A stretch of DNA of 64,000 nucleotides from Hydrogenophaga sp. (GCF_026125785.1 NZ_JAHCKL010000015.1:1-64000); one strand, 5' to 3'; positions 42,663-52,633 are shown, counted from the stretch's first letter. The notes: generated by a model from the letters alone, not told the origin. A program made the numbers and translations.

Positions 42663-43580
42663 TCAGGCCCACACTGCGTCCAGCGCGTTCCACGCCGCCG
42701 CGATCACCGGTTCGCTCGCGCGCGCGGCCAGGCACAGGAAGCTCAGCTCGCACGCCAGCGCCACCTGGTCGGCGATGGTCAGGCCCCGGGCCTGGGCCTC
42801 GCGCATGGCGATCGCATCGCGCACCAGCGACAGGCCCACGCCGCTGCGCACCAGGTCGAGCATGGAGGCCTCCTGGTCCACCAGTGCCACGCGCTGCGGC
42901 TCCAGACCGGTGAGCGAGCCCGGTCCGAACACGCGGCGCTGCAGTCGGTGGTGGACGCTGGCCGGCGGTGTGGCCAGCCAGGGCAGAGCGGCCAGCGCCT
43001 TCCAGTCCTTGCCGCGCACCTGCGGTCCCCAGCCGGCCGGTGCGAGCACGCGGTAGGTGAAGCGCGCCAGGCTGCGCCGCACGTAGACCGCGTCGAGCGG
43101 CTCGTCGGGGGGGTCGAGAAAGAAGCCGACGTCGAGGTCGCCTTGGTCCAGGCGCGCCAGCACTTCGCCGCTCATGCCCTGGCGCAGTTCCGTGCGCACC
43201 TGCGGACTGGACTCGACCAACTGTTTCAGGAAGGCCCCGAGCCGGGTGAATTCCGGGTCCAGAATCGTGCCGATGCGCAGGCTGCCGCGCGGCGTGGTGT
43301 GCAGACTGGCGGCGGCCTGGCCGACGTCGGCCAGTGCGGCCAGTGCCTTGTCGGCCAGCGGCAGCAAGGCTGCACCATCGTGCGTGAGCACCATGCCTTG
43401 GGGCGTCCGGGTAAAGAGCCGAAGGCCAGTGGCCGTGGCCAGCGCCTTGAGCTGCAGGCTGATCGCAGGTTGGCTCAGATGAAGGCGCCGCGCCGCCCGC
43501 GAGACATTGCCCTCGCGCGCGACAGCGGCAAAGGCGCGCAGGGCCTGGGGGTCGATGGGGGGCGGGCGGTGGCGCGTCAT
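42663..43580 (-). CDS. LysR-family regulator (HpdR-like)
   Basis: 305 residues. The N-terminal winged helix-turn-helix is clear (LRAFAAVAREGNVSRAARRL, then HLSQPAISLQLKALA), followed by a substrate-binding domain. It is divergent from mmsA across 101 bases, the usual arrangement for a LysR activator of the neighbouring catabolic genes. In pseudomonads a LysR regulator beside mmsA and a GMC-type dehydrogenase responds to 3-hydroxypropionate; that role is inferred here from context. Confidence 0.9.
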   Translation of the reverse strand: MTRHRPPPIDPQALRAFAAVAREGNVSRAARRLHLSQPAISLQLKALATATGLRLFTRTPQGMVLTHDGAALLPLADKALAALADVGQAAASLHTTPRGSLRIGTILDPEFTRLGAFLKQLVESSPQVRTELRQGMSGEVLARLDQGDLDVGFFLDPPDEPLDAVYVRRSLARFTYRVLAPAGWGPQVRGKDWKALAALPWLATPPASVHHRLQRRVFGPGSLTGLEPQRVALVDQEASMLDLVRSGVGLSLVRDAIAMREAQARGLTIADQVALACELSFLCLAARASEPVIAAAWNALDAVWA

Positions 43581-43681
43581 GGCCTTTGCATTATTTGTGT
43601 TTTTTATAGAAAGCCTTCGCGGATTTCATTGGATTTTTGCGGAGGATGCCAGCACACTCGCCCGATCTTCGGAGGCAGACC

Positions 43682-45193
43682 ATGAGCGTTTCAAATATCG
43701 ACCACTTCGTCAATGGCCACAACGTGGCCGGCAGCGGTGCCCGCCGCCAGGACGTCTTCAACCCGGCCACCGGCGCCGTCACCGGCCGTGTGGCGCTGGC
43801 CAGCGCCGCCGATGTGGATGCCGCCGTGGCCGCCGCGCAGGCCGCCTTTCCCGCCTGGGCCGACACGCCGCCGATCCGGCGCGCGCGCGTGCTGTTCAAG
43901 TTTCTCGAACTGGTGAACCAGCACAAGGACGACCTGGCGCGCCTGATCACCGCCGAACACGGCAAGGTGTTCACCGATGCCCAGGGCGAGGTCGCGCGCG
44001 GCATCGACATCATCGAGTTCGCCTGCGGCATTCCGCAACTGCTCAAGGGCGACTTCACCGACCAGGTCTCCACCGGCATGGACAACTGGACGCTGCGCCA
44101 GCCGCTGGGCGTGGTGGCCGGCATCACGCCGTTCAATTTCCCCGTGATGGTGCCCATGTGGATGTTTCCGCTGGCCATCGCCGCGGGCAATACCTTCGTG
44201 CTCAAGCCCAGCCCGATCGACCCTTCGCCCGCGCTCTTCATGGGGGAGTTGCTCAAGAAGGCCGGTCTGCCCGACGGTGTCTACAACGTCGCGCAGGGGG
44301 ACAAGGAGGCGGTGGATGCGCTGCTGGCGCACCCGGACGTGAAGGCCATCAGCTTCGTCGGCTCCACGCCGATCGCCAACCACATCTACGAGACCGGCGC
44401 GCGCCACGGCAAGCGCGTGCAGGCGCTGGGTGGCGCCAAGAACCACATGGTGGTGATGCCCGATGCCGACCTGGACCAGGCGGTGGATGCGCTGATCGGC
44501 TCGGCCTTCGGCAGCGCGGGGGAGCGCTGCATGGCCATCAGCGTGGCCGTGCTGGTGGGTGACGTGGCCGACCGCATCATGCCCCAGTTGATCGAACGCA
44601 CGAAGACGCTCAAGGTGCTGGATGGCACCAACCTCGCGGCCGAGATGGGCCCCATCGTGACCGAGGCCGCGCGCCAGCGCATCCGCGGTTACATCGAGGC
44701 CGGCGCGAACGAAGGCGCCCAACTGCTGGTGGACGGCCGGGGTTTCGACGGCGCGCAGGCCGGTGCCGGTTGCGGCCAGGGTTTCTGGCTGGGCGGCACG
44801 CTGTTCGACCACGTCACCACCGGCATGAAGATCTACCGTGAGGAGATCTTCGGCCCGGTGCTCTCGTGCGTGCGCGTGCCCGACTTCGCCGCCGCCGTGG
44901 ACATCGTCAACGCGCACGAATTCGGCAACGGCGTCTCCTGCTTCACGCGCGACGGCAACGTGGCGCGCGAGTTCTCGCGCCGCATCCAGGTCGGCATGGT
45001 GGGCATCAACGTGCCCATTCCCGTGCCCATGGCCTGGCAGGGCTTCGGTGGCTGGAAGAAGAGCCTGTTCGGCGACATGCACGCGTACGGCGAAGAGGGC
45101 GTGCGCTTCTATACGAAGCAGAAGTCCATCATGCAGCGCTGGCCCGAGAGCATCTCCAAGGGCGCGGAGTTCGCCATGCCGGTGTCGAAGTAG
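43682..45193 (+). CDS. mmsA: CoA-acylating methylmalonate/malonate semialdehyde dehydrogenase
   Basis: 503 residues, an aldehyde dehydrogenase of the MmsA type. The glycine-rich NAD motif lies in [14 protein letters not shown], the catalytic cysteine is Cys283 in [14 protein letters not shown], and the C-terminus [20 protein letters not shown]-like block is typical of MmsA. It converts (methyl)malonate semialdehyde to propionyl- or acetyl-CoA with loss of CO2. ATG at 43682 gives the family N-terminus; an in-frame ATG 45 bases upstream is less likely. It is followed 30 bases later by the GMC oxidoreductase, which fits a route from 3-hydroxypropionate through malonate semialdehyde. Confidence 0.94.
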   Translation: MSVSNIDHFVNGHNVAGSGARRQDVFNPATGAVTGRVALASAADVDAAVAAAQAAFPAWADTPPIRRARVLFKFLELVNQHKDDLARLITAEHGKVFTDAQGEVARGIDIIEFACGIPQLLKGDFTDQVSTGMDNWTLRQPLGVVAGITPFNFPVMVPMWMFPLAIAAGNTFVLKPSPIDPSPALFMGELLKKAGLPDGVYNVAQGDKEAVDALLAHPDVKAISFVGSTPIANHIYETGARHGKRVQALGGAKNHMVVMPDADLDQAVDALIGSAFGSAGERCMAISVAVLVGDVADRIMPQLIERTKTLKVLDGTNLAAEMGPIVTEAARQRIRGYIEAGANEGAQLLVDGRGFDGAQAGAGCGQGFWLGGTLFDHVTTGMKIYREEIFGPVLSCVRVPDFAAAVDIVNAHEFGNGVSCFTRDGNVAREFSRRIQVGMVGINVPIPVPMAWQGFGGWKKSLFGDMHAYGEEGVRFYTKQKSIMQRWPESISKGAEFAMPVSK

Positions 45194-45223
45194 GCTTCTC
45201 GCGGCAGTCACCATGAGGCGGGC

Positions 45224-46864
45224 ATGAGCGACACCAGCTTCGACTTCATCGTCATCGGCGCGGGAACGGCGGGTTGCCTGCTCGCGAACCGCCTGTCGGC
45301 CGATCCCTCGAAGCGGGTGCTGCTGGTGGAGGCCGGCCGCAGGGACGACTACCACTGGATCCACATTCCGGTGGGCTACCTGTATTGCATCGGCAACCCG
45401 CGCACGGACTGGCTCTACCAGACCGAGCCCGATCCCGGCCTCAATGGCCGGCGCCTGCGCTACCCGCGAGGCAAGACCCTGGGTGGCTGCTCCAGCATCA
45501 ACGGCATGATCTACATGCGCGGCCAGCGGCGCGACTACGACCACTGGGCCGCGCTCACCGGCGACGACGCCTGGCGCTGGGACGCCTGCCTGCCCGACTT
45601 CATGGCGCATGAGGACCACTACCGGCTCGACGCCGCGCGCGACCCCGCGTTCGCCGCGCTGCATGGGCACGGTGGCGAGTGGCGCATCGAGAAGCAGCGC
45701 CTGCGCTGGGACATCCTCGACGCCTTCGCGCAGGCCGCGCAGCAGGCCGGCATTCCCGCCACGCCCGATTTCAACAGCGGTGACAACGAGGGCGTGGGCT
45801 ATTTCGAGGTCAACCAGCGGGCGGGCTGGCGCTGGAATGCGTCCAAGGCCTTTCTGCGTCCGGTGCGCCACCGCCCCAACCTGGTGGTCTGGACCGAAAC
45901 CCTCACCGAGCAGCTGGTGGTGGTGCCCGCGCAGGGGTCCGGCGTTCTGCGTTGCACCGGTGCCGTGCTGCGCCGTGGCGCGCAGCGGGTGAGCGTCGAG
46001 GCGCGGGGCGAGGTGGTGCTGTGCGCCGGCAGCATCGGCTCGCCCGCGCTGCTGCAGCGCTCGGGCATAGGGCCGGCGCCGCTGCTGCGGCGGCACGGCA
46101 TCACGCCGCGCCACGAACTGCCTGGTGTGGGTGAGAACCTGCAGGACCATCTGCAGATCCGCGCGGTGTTCAAGGTACAGGGCGCAAGCACGCTCAACGT
46201 GCTGTCCAGCTCGCTCTGGGGCAAGGCCCGCATCGGGCTGGAGTACGCGCTCAGCCGCAGCGGGCCGATGAGCATGGCGCCCAGCCAGCTTGGCGCGTTC
46301 GCGCGCAGCGACGCCACGCAGCCGCATGCCAACCTGCAGTACCACGTGCAGCCGCTGAGCCTGGACGCCTTTGGTGAACCGCTGCACCGTTTTCCTGCCT
46401 TCACCGCCAGCGTGTGCAACCTCAACCCGGGCAGCCGGGGCCATGTGCGCATCACCTCCGCGCAGCCGGACGCCGCGCCCGCCATCGCGCCCAACTACCT
46501 GGCCACGCCGGAGGACCGCCGCGTGGCCGCCGACAGCCTGCGCCTGACGCGGCGCATCGTCGCGCAGCCCGCGCTGGCGAAGTACCAGCCCGAGGAGTTC
46601 AGGCCGGGCGTCCAGTTCCAGAGCGACGAGGAACTCGCGCGCCTGGCAGGCGACATCGCCAGCACCATCTTCCATCCCGTGGGCACCACCAGGATGGGCC
46701 GTGACGACGACCCCATGGCCGTGGTCGACAGCCGCCTGCGCGTGCGCGGCGTGGCCGGGCTGCGCGTGGTCGATGCCGGCGTCATGCCCACCATCACCAG
46801 CGGCAACACCAACAGCCCCACCTTGATGATCGCGGAGAAGGCCGCGCGCTGGATCGCGGCTTGA
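45224..46864 (+). CDS. GMC-family FAD oxidoreductase (probable 3-hydroxypropionate dehydrogenase)
   Basis: 546 residues. The FAD-binding motif is DFIVIGAGTAGCLLANRLS at the N-terminus, GMC signature 1 follows (YPRGKTLGGCSSINGMIYMR), and the catalytic C-terminus has IFHPVGTTRMG and SGNTNSPT, supplying the active-site His and Asn. Such enzymes oxidise alcohol groups to aldehydes. Placement right after mmsA and near a LysR regulator matches hpdH of Pseudomonas, which oxidises 3-hydroxypropionate to malonate semialdehyde. The alternative is a choline-dehydrogenase-like enzyme for another alcohol. Confidence 0.9.
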   Translation: MSDTSFDFIVIGAGTAGCLLANRLSADPSKRVLLVEAGRRDDYHWIHIPVGYLYCIGNPRTDWLYQTEPDPGLNGRRLRYPRGKTLGGCSSINGMIYMRGQRRDYDHWAALTGDDAWRWDACLPDFMAHEDHYRLDAARDPAFAALHGHGGEWRIEKQRLRWDILDAFAQAAQQAGIPATPDFNSGDNEGVGYFEVNQRAGWRWNASKAFLRPVRHRPNLVVWTETLTEQLVVVPAQGSGVLRCTGAVLRRGAQRVSVEARGEVVLCAGSIGSPALLQRSGIGPAPLLRRHGITPRHELPGVGENLQDHLQIRAVFKVQGASTLNVLSSSLWGKARIGLEYALSRSGPMSMAPSQLGAFARSDATQPHANLQYHVQPLSLDAFGEPLHRFPAFTASVCNLNPGSRGHVRITSAQPDAAPAIAPNYLATPEDRRVAADSLRLTRRIVAQPALAKYQPEEFRPGVQFQSDEELARLAGDIASTIFHPVGTTRMGRDDDPMAVVDSRLRVRGVAGLRVVDAGVMPTITSGNTNSPTLMIAEKAARWIAA

Positions 46865-46948
46865 AGCCAGTCCCGCGCGGGCCGGCTCCGCGCTCCGTGC
46901 TGCAGGCCTGCACGTAAACTGGGTGCGCTGCCAACCCGCGCGCCCGCC

Positions 46949-47701
46949 ATGCCCGACTCCCTGTCCAACCACACGCCGGTCTCCGGCACCCCCCGCTGCA
47001 TCCTGGTCGACGACGACGAGGACATCCGCCACCTGCTGGGCGACTACCTGCGCGGCTTCGGCATGTCGGTGGAGCTGCTGGCCGACGGCGCCGCTCTGCG
47101 CGAGCGGCTGCCGCGCGGCGAGGTCGACGTGCTGCTGCTCGACCTCATGCTGCCGGGCGAGAGCGGCCTCGCGCTCTGCCAGTGGGTTCGGCAGATGCAA
47201 CCTGGCCTGCCGGTGATCATGCTCACCGCGCAGGGCGACGTGGTGTCTCGCGTGCTGGGGCTGGAACTGGGCGCGGACGACTACCTGCCCAAACCCTTCG
47301 AGCCGCGCGAGCTGGTGGCGCGCATCAAGGCGGTGCTGCGGCGTGGCGGGTTGGCGGCCAGCGGCGCATCCGCCGCCGAAGTGCATTTCCGGGGCTGGGT
47401 GTTCGACCGCCTGCGCCGCCAGCTCGCCGCCCCCGACGGCACCCTGGTCGCCCTGTCCGCGGCCGAACACCGGTTGCTGGTCGCCTTCACCGATCACCCC
47501 GGCCAGGTGCTGAGCCGGGAGCGTCTGCTGGACATCACGCGCGCACCCGGCGTGGAGGTCAGCGAGCGCAGCATCGACCTCGCGGTCTCGCGTCTGCGCG
47601 GCAAGCTGCGCGAGGACGAAGGCCGCGACGGAGACCCTCCGCTGATCCGCACCCTGCGCGGCGCGGGCTACCTGTTCGACCCTCTGGGCAGACGACGATG
47701 A
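46949..47701 (+). CDS. OmpR-family response regulator
   Basis: 250 residues. The receiver domain has an acidic pocket in LVDDDEDIRHLLGDYL, phosphoacceptor Asp65 in LLLDLMLPGESG, Thr in IIMLTAQGD and Lys in YLPKPFE. A winged-helix DNA-binding domain follows, with LSAAEHRLLVAF, VSERSIDLAVSRLRGKL and TLRGAGYLF. The stop overlaps the start of the histidine kinase gene, so they form a coupled two-component pair. The regulated genes are not evident. Confidence 0.95.
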   Translation: MPDSLSNHTPVSGTPRCILVDDDEDIRHLLGDYLRGFGMSVELLADGAALRERLPRGEVDVLLLDLMLPGESGLALCQWVRQMQPGLPVIMLTAQGDVVSRVLGLELGADDYLPKPFEPRELVARIKAVLRRGGLAASGASAAEVHFRGWVFDRLRRQLAAPDGTLVALSAAEHRLLVAFTDHPGQVLSRERLLDITRAPGVEVSERSIDLAVSRLRGKLREDEGRDGDPPLIRTLRGAGYLFDPLGRRR

Positions 47702-48852
47702 GACGGTTCCGCTTCGACACCCTGTTCCTGCGCCTGTTCGTGCTGATGTGGGTGGTGCTGGTGCTCAGCCACGTCGTGGCCTACCTGGCGGCCGCCCCGG
47801 TGCGGCCGGGCGACAGCGGCCTGGCCAGCCGCCTGGACCCCACGCGCATGCCCGCCATGCCCTCGCTGCCGCCCGGGCTGCTGCCCGGCAACGGGCCGGG
47901 TGCGCGGCCGGGAACGGCGGGACCACCGCCAGGGGCGAACGGCGCGCGACCCGCGGGCGCGCCCCGTTCGCCGGGCATGCCGGCCCGCGCGCTCTGGCTC
48001 GACTACGGCTTGCGCGCGCTGTTCATTGCGCTGGGTGCATGGCTGGGCGCACGCTGGCTGGCCGCACCCATGCGCCGGCTTTCGCAGGCCGCCACCGCAC
48101 TGGCGCGCGGGCTGGACCGGCGCACCCCCTTGCCCACGCTGGACGAGGGGCGCGGCACCGTGGAGGTGCGTGCAGCGGCCCAGGCCTTCAATGGCATGGC
48201 GCGGCAACTGCAGGCGCAGTTCGACCAGCGTGGCCTGCACATGGCCGCGCTCTCGCACGACCTGCGCACACCGCTCACCCGGTTGCGCCTGCGTCTGGAG
48301 CGCCTGCCCGGGGAAGCCGCGCTGGCGGCCCAGGCCGACATCCGCGAGATGGACGAACTGATCGACGCCTCGCTGGCCGTGATGCGGGAACAGGCCAGCG
48401 CCGCCGCGCCCAGCGTGCTCGACCTCGGCGCGTTGCTGCAGTCCCTGGCCGACGACCTGCGTGAGCAGGGCCATGCGGTCGAGTACGCCGAGACACTTCC
48501 GTCGATGAGGGCGCGGGCCCATCCCGTGGCCTTGCGGCGCGTGCTGGGCAACCTGCTGGACAACGCCTGCCGGCATGGGCGCGGCGGTGTGGTGCGGCTG
48601 AGCGCGGTGCCGGCCCGGATCGAGGGGCAGGTGATTGTCCACGTCGACGACGAAGGGCCGGGCATACCACCGGAGCAACTGGAACGCGTGCTGCAGCCCT
48701 GGGTGAGCCTGCCTGGCGGCCAGGCGCTGGCGGGCAGCGGACTGGGCCTGGCCATCGCGCGCGACCTGGCCGAGCGCGAGGGTGGCCGCCTGTCGCTGGC
48801 CAACCGCCCCGGCGGCGGCCTGCGCGCCAGCCTGACACTGCCGGCGGCCTAG
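47698..48852 (+). CDS. Sensor histidine kinase (EnvZ/RstB type)
   Basis: 384 residues. Two membrane spans (about 9-30 and 102-122) enclose a short periplasmic segment that is rich in Pro, Gly and Ala. A HAMP domain follows, then an H-box ALSHDLRTPLTRLRLRLE with His187, N-box LLDNACRHG, G1 DDEGPGIP and G2 GSGLGLAIARDL. All catalytic boxes are intact. It starts within the last codons of the response-regulator gene. The short, low-complexity sensor region gives no clue to the signal; membrane or envelope stress is possible. Confidence 0.94.
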   Translation: MRRFRFDTLFLRLFVLMWVVLVLSHVVAYLAAAPVRPGDSGLASRLDPTRMPAMPSLPPGLLPGNGPGARPGTAGPPPGANGARPAGAPRSPGMPARALWLDYGLRALFIALGAWLGARWLAAPMRRLSQAATALARGLDRRTPLPTLDEGRGTVEVRAAAQAFNGMARQLQAQFDQRGLHMAALSHDLRTPLTRLRLRLERLPGEAALAAQADIREMDELIDASLAVMREQASAAAPSVLDLGALLQSLADDLREQGHAVEYAETLPSMRARAHPVALRRVLGNLLDNACRHGRGGVVRLSAVPARIEGQVIVHVDDEGPGIPPEQLERVLQPWVSLPGGQALAGSGLGLAIARDLAEREGGRLSLANRPGGGLRASLTLPAA

Positions 48853-48971
48853 GGCCTGGCTTACGTTTTGTTTCGCCGTCGGTACAAACTGCCCATGGGG
48901 CGGTGACACCTGCTTTCCAGAATCGGGAACCTGCGGCCAGGCCATCCGGCAAGGCGTTCCAGACCATCCCC

Positions 48972-49877
48972 ATGACCCCACATCCTTTGCTTCCAGCGGC
49001 CAGCCATGCGCATGGCCTCGGCCACGATCTCGACACGCTGGCTCGCCAGATGGCCGGACGCCGCCAATGGCTGCGCTGGCTGGCCACCGGCGCCGGCGCC
49101 TGCGCCATGCCTCTGGTGCTGGGGGCCTGCGGCGGCGCGGCCGAAGACGGGTCGGCCACTACGTCCACCGGCAGCAGTGGTTCAACGACATCCACGACCA
49201 CCACCACTTCCTCCTCCGGCGGGAGTTGTTCGAGCATCCCCAGCGAAACCGCGGGGCCTTATCCGGCCGACGGCTCGCTCGCCTCCAGCCAGCGGCTCAA
49301 CGCGCTCACGCTCTCGGGCATCGTGCGCAGCGACATCCGCAGCAGCGTCGGGGGTGCCAGCGGCACCGCCGCCGGTGTGCCGCTGACCCTCACGCTGCAA
49401 CTGGTGAACACGGCGGCGAGCTGCGCGAACCTGCAGGGGCTGGCGGTGTATGTCTGGCACTGCACGCGCGAGGGCGGCTACTCCATGTACTCCAGCGGCA
49501 TCACGGGCCAGAACTACCTGCGCGGCGTGCAGGTCAGCGACGCCAACGGCCAGGTCAGCTTCACCACCATCTTCCCGGGCTGCTACAGCGGGCGCTGGCC
49601 GCACATCCATTTCGAGGTCTACCCGAACCTGCTCAGCGCCACCGACAGCAGCCAGGTGAGCGACTACGAACGGGTCTCCCAGCTCGCGCTGCCGGCGTCC
49701 TTCTGCAATCAGGTCTATGGCGTGGTCGCCGGGTACGAGGCCAGCGTGGCCAACTTCGCCGGCATCTCCCTGGCCAGCGACAACGTCTTCGGCAACGACG
49801 GCGCCGCCCTGCAGATGGCCACCGTCTCGGGCGACGTGGCCAGTGGCTTCACGGCCACGTTGCAGGTCGGCATCTGA
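48972..49877 (+). CDS. Exported intradiol ring-cleavage dioxygenase-like lipoprotein
   Basis: 301 residues. The N-terminus has a twin-arginine-like GRRQWLRWLATG followed by a hydrophobic stretch and the lipobox VLGAC (Cys53), so a Tat-exported lipoprotein is likely. A Ser/Thr/Gly-rich linker (about 57-85) precedes the intradiol dioxygenase domain. This domain has ETAGPYP, VYVWHCTREGGYSMY and GCYSGRWPHIHFEVY, which contain the expected two-Tyr/two-His iron ligands. Secreted relatives are poorly characterised. No aromatic catabolic genes are nearby, so the substrate is unknown. Confidence 0.85.
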   Translation: MTPHPLLPAASHAHGLGHDLDTLARQMAGRRQWLRWLATGAGACAMPLVLGACGGAAEDGSATTSTGSSGSTTSTTTTTSSSGGSCSSIPSETAGPYPADGSLASSQRLNALTLSGIVRSDIRSSVGGASGTAAGVPLTLTLQLVNTAASCANLQGLAVYVWHCTREGGYSMYSSGITGQNYLRGVQVSDANGQVSFTTIFPGCYSGRWPHIHFEVYPNLLSATDSSQVSDYERVSQLALPASFCNQVYGVVAGYEASVANFAGISLASDNVFGNDGAALQMATVSGDVASGFTATLQVGI

Positions 49878-49909
49878 GGCGCACCCAGCGGGACGGCCGG
49901 GCTTTGTGT

Positions 49910-50737
49910 TCAGTTGCCCTCGGCCGGCTTGGGCGGCAGGCCGGGCAATGTGGCCAGCAGGTGGTCGCAGAAGCCCCCGTCGACCAGCAGGTTGCTGCCG
50001 GTGACGTAGCCGGCCCCAGGGCCGCCCAGGTAGGCCACCGCGCGCGCGATGTCGTCGCCGGTGCCGATGCGGCCCAGGGGCACCATGGCTTTGCGCCGCG
50101 CCGCCACCTCCTCATGCCGGTAGGTCGCCTCGGTCAGGGGGGTGCGCACCATGCCCGGCGAGATGGTGTTCACGCGGATGCCGTCGGCCGCCCACTCCTG
50201 GGCCATCTGGCGGCACAGCATGAGCAGAGCCGCCTTGGACGTGGAGTACGCGCCCGAGCCGGGGTGCGGGTGCAGGCCCGCCATGGACGCGATGGCCACC
50301 ACGCTGCCGCGCGCGTTCGCCAGCGCGGCATGGCTGGCCTGGGCGAGCAGCCAGGTGGCGCGGACATTGACCTGGAACAGCAGCTCCCATTGGTCCAGCG
50401 CCAGCGCCTTGAGTGGCCCGGGCCGGCCCATGCCCGCGTTGGACACCAGCAGGTCGAGGCGGCCTTCGCCGTGCTCCACGGCTTGTCCGGCCAGGCGTTG
50501 GCACGCCTCGGGGTCGGCCAGATCGCCATGCAGCCCCCGGACCTCGGCACCTTGCGAGCGCAGTGTGCCGACGAGTTCGTCCAGGGCCGCGCCGGGCCGC
50601 GAGGCCGCGACACTCAGGCGCACGGACTGGCCGCGCGCCTGCGCTTCGTGAAGAACCGCCAGGCAGGTGGCGCGGCCAATGCCGCCGGTGGCACCGGTCA
50701 CGAGGGCATGGAAAGGGGGAGCTTCGGAAGAGGTCAT
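49910..50737 (-). CDS. Short-chain dehydrogenase/reductase
   Basis: 275 residues, classical SDR. The cofactor motif is ALVTGATGGIGRATCL, NAGMGRP follows at the end of strand four, and the catalytic Tyr and Lys lie in GAYSTSKAAL. C-terminal ITGSNLLVDGG-like block present (VTGSNLLVDGGF). It oxidises or reduces an alcohol/ketone with NAD(P). It is the last gene of a minus-strand group behind the FAD oxidoreductase, separated by 57 bases. Substrate unknown. Confidence 0.92.
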   Translation of the reverse strand: MTSSEAPPFHALVTGATGGIGRATCLAVLHEAQARGQSVRLSVAASRPGAALDELVGTLRSQGAEVRGLHGDLADPEACQRLAGQAVEHGEGRLDLLVSNAGMGRPGPLKALALDQWELLFQVNVRATWLLAQASHAALANARGSVVAIASMAGLHPHPGSGAYSTSKAALLMLCRQMAQEWAADGIRVNTISPGMVRTPLTEATYRHEEVAARRKAMVPLGRIGTGDDIARAVAYLGGPGAGYVTGSNLLVDGGFCDHLLATLPGLPPKPAEGN

Positions 50738-50794
50738 GGGTGTCCAGCAGGGAAATCAGAGAGAGCAAAGGGAACGGCACGGGCCGTGGTGGCA

Positions 50795-52236
50795 TCAGGG
50801 GGCCAGCGGCCCCGCAGGCGTCCATTCGTCACCCAGGATCTCGGGTTCCGCGTACGCCTGGATGTTGGCGAAGTGGTGGGGCAGATCTTCCCGGTAGAGC
50901 TCGCTGGTCAAACCCTCCGCCAACCGCCGGGCCACCAGGCTGATGCCGGGGATGTCGCCCGAGGCACCACCATGGGTGAGCACGGCGGGGAAGCAGAAGC
51001 AGTGCACGCGCTCCAGGCCTGGCAGCGAGCCTGGCGTCTTCTCCAGGAACTCGAACTGGGGACCGACGTAGGGCATGCTGGCCAGGGAAGGATCGGCCTC
51101 GCCGGCCGGCGGGGCGTAGCGGTCGGCCCAGGTCAGCACATGGGGCGCCAGGTGGGCGAACTCCTCGCGGTGGGTCCAGTCGACCTGGAAGCCGGTGGCG
51201 AAGATCAGGAAGTCCAGCTCGAAGCGGCCCTTGGTGGTTTCCACCGACAGCCCATTGCCGCTGGGGGTCGCGTCGTGGATGGCGCACGAAAAATGGAAGC
51301 GCGCATTCGGGTGCCGCGAGACCCGCAGGGTGCTGCCGCGCGGTGGCGGGATCTGCACCTTGTTGATGTACTGGCGGATGCGCCATTTCCATTCGTCGGG
51401 CAGCGTCAGGTGGCCATGCATCAGGCCCGGCGTACCGGCGCCCTTGGCCTTGTTGATGCGGGGAAAGTCCGGCCGGCGTATGAGCAGTTCCACCTGGGCC
51501 GCGCCGGCCTCCAGAGCGGTGGCCGCACTGTCCATGGCCGACGCGCTGGCGCCGATGACGCCCACGCGCTTGCCCTGGAGTTCGGCGTAGTCCATGGTGT
51601 CGGACGAGTGCGCCCAGAGGTGGCGGGGCAGATGGGCGGCGAAGGCGGGTAGCTGAGGGCCGCCCAGTCCGGCGTAGCCTGTGGCCAGGACGACATGGCG
51701 CGCGCGCAGCGACTGCGTGCCAGCGGGTGACTGGAAGGCCAGTCGCACGAAGCCGTCGGCCCGTGGTTCGATGGCGGTCATGCGGTGCTGGTTGCGCACG
51801 TCCACCTGCATCACGCGGCGGTACCAGCGCAGGTAGTCCATCCACTGCAGCCGTGGGATCTTGTCCAGCGCCTGCCAGCGCGGCAGGCCGAACTGGGCCT
51901 CGTACCAGGCGCGGAAGGTCAGGGCTGGCAGGCCCAGCGCCGGCCCGGTCAGTTCCTTGGGCGAGCGCAGCGTCTCCATGCGCGCGGTGGTGGCCCAGGG
52001 CCCTTCGAAGCCTTCGGGTGCCTGGTCGAAGACGCGCACGTCCACGCCCAGGTTCTTCAGCGAGGCCGCCGCCGCCAGGCCGGCCTGGCCGGCAGGCCCA
52101 GCCATTCCAGGTCCTGCCGCAGGCGGGCTTCCAGCGCGTGCAGGCCGATGGCGTGCTCCGCCGCCGCTGCGGCGGGCACGTCGGCGCGAGCCAGCGCGCC
52201 GTTGTCGAGAGGGGAGGTCGTGTGTGCGGAAGACAT
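50795..52236 (-). pseudogene. Flavin-dependent oxidoreductase, frameshifted near the N-terminus
   Basis: The main frame (50795 to about 52105) encodes about 436 residues of a YUCCA/FMO-like NAD(P)/FAD oxidoreductase, with GVIGASASAMDSAATALEAG as the NADP-binding site and FLIFATGFQVDW near the C-terminus. The natural start appears to be the ATG at 52236 (MSSAHTTSPLDNGALARAD), whose frame continues to LRQDLEWLGLPA near 52100. It then leaves the main frame, which resumes as GQAGLAAAASLKNLGV. The strand and first glycines of the FAD Rossmann motif are missing at this junction, which lies in a GGCCAGGCCGGCCTGGC repeat. Either a real deletion/frameshift or a sequencing error. An ATG at 52105 would give a protein without the FAD motif start. 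Confidence 0.75.
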
Positions 52237-52258
52237 GCGGGTGGTCCGGCGGAGGGCG

Positions 52259-52633
52259 TCAGGCGCCGATGAAGGCCTGGTACTGGGCCTCGTCCATCAG
52301 GCCGCCCAGCTGGCCTTCGTCGGCTGGGCGCACCTTGAGCAGCCAGCCCTCGCCCAGCGGGTCGGTGTTGAGCAGGCCGGGCTCCGAGACCACCGCCTCG
52401 TTCACTTCGAGGATCTCGCCATCGACCGGCATGTGGACGTCGGCGGCGGTCTTGGTCGACTCCACCACGCCAGCCGCGTCACCCTGGCCGAAGCGGCTGC
52501 CGGCCTCGGGCAGTTCCGTGCTGACGATGTCGCCCAGGGTCTCCTGGGCATGGGCGGTGATGCCCACCGTGGCGACACCGTCCTGCAGGCTGATCCAGAC
52601 GTGTTCGTTCGAGAATTTCTTCATGGTGTTCAT
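52259..52633 (-). CDS. gcvH: Glycine cleavage system H-like lipoyl protein
   Basis: 124 residues from the ATG at 52633, which overlaps the stop of the upstream TctC gene as ATGA; an alternative ATG at 52624 gives the more usual N-terminus. The lipoylation lysine is Lys61 in VVESTKTAADV, matching the ESVK(A/T)A pattern, and LLNTDPLGEGWLLKV is the conserved C-terminal block. GcvH carries the aminomethyl group between the P, T and L proteins of glycine cleavage. None of these lies nearby, so this is a solitary copy, perhaps used as a lipoyl carrier by the neighbouring oxidoreductases. Confidence 0.9.
   Translation of the reverse strand: MNTMKKFSNEHVWISLQDGVATVGITAHAQETLGDIVSTELPEAGSRFGQGDAAGVVESTKTAADVHMPVDGEILEVNEAVVSEPGLLNTDPLGEGWLLKVRPADEGQLGGLMDEAQYQAFIGA

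Noticed and set aside
43691-47497. Long minus-strand open frame opposite mmsA and the GMC oxidoreductase
   Set aside because: Both plus-strand genes have full catalytic motifs; the opposite frame has low-complexity composition and no recognisable domain.
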